Source: Planctomycetota bacterium (GTDB taxonomy: Bacteria; Planctomycetota; UBA1135). From it: a stretch of 7,596 bases of DNA. Where the stretch lies: the NCBI GenBank assembly GCA_002400895.1, contig NVRO01000038.1, positions 580-8,175 of the forward strand, given 5' to 3'. The notes below the pieces were generated by a model. That model had not been told where the DNA came from and did not search any database. It saw only the letters and a program-made list of their open reading frames with translations. Positions 5,214-7,596 of this stretch are shown in pieces (within the stretch, counting starts at the first letter, position 1; every line of letters begins with the position of its first letter). The position numbers were made by a program, and so were the translations under genes.

Positions 5214-7596
5214 TGAAGCGCGAACAAATCCTGTTGCTGGTAGTTGTCGGCTTGCTCGGTCTGATGAGTTGGTCACTGCTCACTCAAGTCGACCCGCGGG
5301 GAATGCGCCCCGGAGTGCGGGGTCTCGATTTGCCGTCTCTGAGTTCTTCCGACCTGGTAGTTGATATCTCCAGTGGTGGTAGCCGCGATGCTTTCATCGA
5401 GCCTCGCGAAACCAAACCATTGGATCCGTTGCCCCTGGTGTTACCCCCGCTCAGCCAGCTCGAAGTGCTGATGCCGCCGCCGGTGCCGGATTGTGGTCCC
5501 AACTACTGGAGCAACAACTTATTGGTGCATGCGCCAATCTTGCCCGGTGCAATCGACGAAATTATCGATAACCCTGACGATGGCACCGAGGTACTCGGTT
5601 TTGGCGGTTTTGCTGGTAGTGATGATGACAATTCCGATTTCGTCGATTCGGACTTCAATGCTGGTGACGATGAACTGGCGGCGCAATGGGATTCGGTGCG
5701 CCTTGATGCCTTGAGTGTGCGCTGGGGGAGGATTACCAACGACCAGCGTTACGACCTGGTATCGGGGATAGACACCATCACTTTTCAGGAAATTGACCCC
5801 AGGACTGGCAGCGAACGGTTTGCGCCCTATGAACTTGCTCCTGACAAATACGAAAGCTTCAAGTTAGCCAACACCTTGCGAAACCAGATCGAGCTCGGAG
5901 TGCGGGGCTTGCCGACGACTGCAGGTGCAGTGGTGGAACGCCTGGAATTTGTCGACTGGTTGTTAAGCCAGGGCAACTTTGAAGAGTTGGCGTGGGCTCG
6001 CGCCGAGCAGGTTGCGGTTGGGACCATCGAGTTGGAGATGGCTGACATCAAGGTCTGGCTGAAGCTGGGAGAAGTGTGGGAACGCACCTTCAGGTTCGAC
6101 CTTGCCTTTACCTTGTACGCCCGCATGGCCGGGATTGAAGGAGTGGGGATGGGGCCATTGGTCGGCAATGTCGCCGAATCGGTAATGACCCAACTTGGCT
6201 CCGGTCGCTTCAGCGCCTCGGCTATCCCATCGGTACGGCTCGGACGGTTGCTTGAACGACTGGGATTGACAACCGAAGCAGAACTCCATTACCGCAATGC
6301 GGTTTCGCGTAGCGGTGGTGATGTGAATGCCAAACGCGCGCTGGGAACCTTGTTGGTGACGGAGGGACGGGCGGACGAAGCGATTCAGATTCTCGATGGC
6401 ATGGATGCCCGCTATTCAAATCAGTCGGCGCCGGAAGCGCTGATGCACCGGGGTGCTTTGGCCACCGCATATTTACAGAGCGGTGATTTTGCCACTGCTG
6501 CCGACCAGTACGCCCGCGCTCAGCGTGCTGCTGGTAGCGATTCCCCACTTGCCCTTGATGGGGCTTGCGGCGAGGCCGCGGCCAGATACCTGGCAGGCGA
6601 TTTCGTCGCGGCTCTCGATATGGCCCGTGCCGGGGTCGAGCGTTTTGGTGGTGAATGGCGTTTGCTTTATTTGCGGGCGATTGCCGCCGCCGCCGATGGC
6701 CAACCCGCCGGCGAGGTGTTGCGCGACCTCAATGCTTCGATTTCCGCTGCATCGCTTGATGCCGCCCCGGTCCTGGCGGCCAAGGCCTTCTGGCTCGAAC
6801 AACTTGAGGCTACTGATGCTGCTCGGGTTGCGCTCGAACGGGCACTCAAGCTGAGTCCGCGCTTGCCCTACGCGCTTTATCTGCGTGCCAGCTGGGCACG
6901 CGAGACCGGCGATTTGGAATCTGCCCGCACCGATCTCCACGACTTGCTGTCAGTAGCGCCGCGCTCTGCCGCAGTACTCGGTGAACTTGGATGGTTGTTG
7001 AACCAGGAAGACCGCCAGGAACTTGCCGAAGTCGCATTGCGTCGCGCAGTGGCGGAAAAGCCGGACTGGGCCGGCGTTCATTTACGACGGGGGCTCAACT
7101 TCCTGCAAATGGGTAAGATTGAAGATGCCCGTTTCTCCTTGAGCGAAGCCACCTCCGGGGATGAAGCCTATGCCCGGCAAAATGCGGTGGCCTGGGCTGC
7201 TTATCTCGACGGGGATATTCAGGGTGCGATTGGCGAGTTCGCGATGTTGCAGGACAATCTGCGTGGCCAGGAAGAGGATCAGCAATATCTGTTTGCCCAA
7301 CTATGGCAGCAACGCATACAGGAACATTCCCGTCTGGTCAGTTGGACCGACACCTTTGAAGGCAAACTGCCGCGCCCCGAATGGAACACCCGTGTCGACG
7401 CCCGCCTCGGAGTCGAACCGCGGGTCCTTGATGGTGCCCTGCGGATTGAAGGTCGCCATAGCGGTGCTGGTGAGACCAGAGCCTTCCGTTCGATGCGCGC
7501 CCTGGATTTCCGTTCCGCCTCGTGTGATCTGATGGTGGGGGATAATAACCGCGGCATGGCCGGAGTCTCGATTGCACTTGAGAATCGCCGCCGCCG
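5213..7596 (+). CDS. Membrane-anchored TPR protein with jelly-roll-like domain, 3' end outside window (operon gene 4)
   Basis: The open frame runs from ATG 5213 to the window edge with no stop: 794 codons plus two bases, so the protein is truncated here. The ATG shares its A with the previous TGA (TGATG), and GAGGA at 5202-5206 is a well-placed SD. Residues 5-23 are a hydrophobic anchor (QILLLVVVGLLGLMSWSLL) without a lipobox cysteine. A proline-rich stretch (about 63-97, with KPLDPLPLVLPPL) and an Asp/Gly-rich acidic stretch (136-155) follow. About 240-705 is alpha-helical with TPR-like repeats, for example TEAELHYRNAV (354-364), GRADEAIQIL (385-394), GDFATAADQYARA (424-436), GDLESARTDLHDLL (566-579) and GKIEDARFSLSEA (634-646). 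From residue 710 the sequence turns into a beta-type domain (WTDTFEG, PEWN, LDGALRIEG, SASCDLMV) resembling a concanavalin/LamG jelly roll. It occupies the place of PilP in pilMNOP operons but is not PilP-like in size or anchor. I infer a periplasmic scaffold; exact function unknown. Confidence 0.85.
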   Translation, partial: MKREQILLLVVVGLLGLMSWSLLTQVDPRGMRPGVRGLDLPSLSSSDLVVDISSGGSRDAFIEPRETKPLDPLPLVLPPLSQLEVLMPPPVPDCGPNYWSNNLLVHAPILPGAIDEIIDNPDDGTEVLGFGGFAGSDDDNSDFVDSDFNAGDDELAAQWDSVRLDALSVRWGRITNDQRYDLVSGIDTITFQEIDPRTGSERFAPYELAPDKYESFKLANTLRNQIELGVRGLPTTAGAVVERLEFVDWLLSQGNFEELAWARAEQVAVGTIELEMADIKVWLKLGEVWERTFRFDLAFTLYARMAGIEGVGMGPLVGNVAESVMTQLGSGRFSASAIPSVRLGRLLERLGLTTEAELHYRNAVSRSGGDVNAKRALGTLLVTEGRADEAIQILDGMDARYSNQSAPEALMHRGALATAYLQSGDFATAADQYARAQRAAGSDSPLALDGACGEAAARYLAGDFVAALDMARAGVERFGGEWRLLYLRAIAAAADGQPAGEVLRDLNASISAASLDAAPVLAAKAFWLEQLEATDAARVALERALKLSPRLPYALYLRASWARETGDLESARTDLHDLLSVAPRSAAVLGELGWLLNQEDRQELAEVALRRAVAEKPDWAGVHLRRGLNFLQMGKIEDARFSLSEATSGDEAYARQNAVAWAAYLDGDIQGAIGEFAMLQDNLRGQEEDQQYLFAQLWQQRIQEHSRLVSWTDTFEGKLPRPEWNTRVDARLGVEPRVLDGALRIEGRHSGAGETRAFRSMRALDFRSASCDLMVGDNNRGMAGVSIALENRRR

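Noticed and set aside
6453..6854. A 133-codon + strand open frame and several - strand frames inside 5213-7596
   Set aside because: All lie within the continuous 794-codon frame of the TPR protein, which shows consistent helical repeats across the same stretch. The others show no recognisable domain.

Overview
The window looks like a piece of a Gram-negative bacterial chromosome of moderately high GC (roughly 55-60% by eye). All six genes are bacterial in style: overlapping stops and starts, Shine-Dalgarno (SD) sites, and inner-membrane proteins with periplasmic parts that belong with a double-membrane envelope. No ribosomal RNA, tRNA, insertion sequence, CRISPR array or phage gene was seen. 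The phylum cannot be fixed from sequence alone. FHA domains, many TPRs and jelly-roll-like domains next to a pilus/secretion platform would fit a Planctomycetes/PVC-type genome, but this is only a guess.

Left part (1-911): the 3' end of radC on the + strand runs tail-to-tail into rsmE on the - strand, with 3 bases between their stop codons. A short leader region (912-1042) separates rsmE from the rest. Both are ordinary housekeeping families: a JAB/MPN-fold protein and the 16S rRNA m3U1498 methyltransferase.

Right part (1043-7596): a tightly coupled four-gene + strand operon. It encodes (1) a cytoplasmic FHA domain, one membrane segment and a large periplasmic part; (2) a single 549-residue protein joining a PilM-like actin-fold ATPase to a PilN-like membrane protein, the same layout as type II secretion GspL; (3) a PilO/GspM-like protein; and (4) a very large membrane-anchored TPR protein with a second jelly-roll-like domain, still open at the window edge. 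Each junction overlaps by 1 or 4 bases and has an SD site inside the preceding gene.

Taken together this reads as the inner-membrane alignment platform of a type IV pilus, type II secretion or related type IV filament machine. PilM/N/O functions are recognisable, the PilP slot is taken by a TPR protein, and an added FHA protein could bring phosphothreonine signalling to the platform. No secretin, motor ATPase, platform protein GspF/PilC or pilin is inside the window, so the machine type is inferred, not shown.
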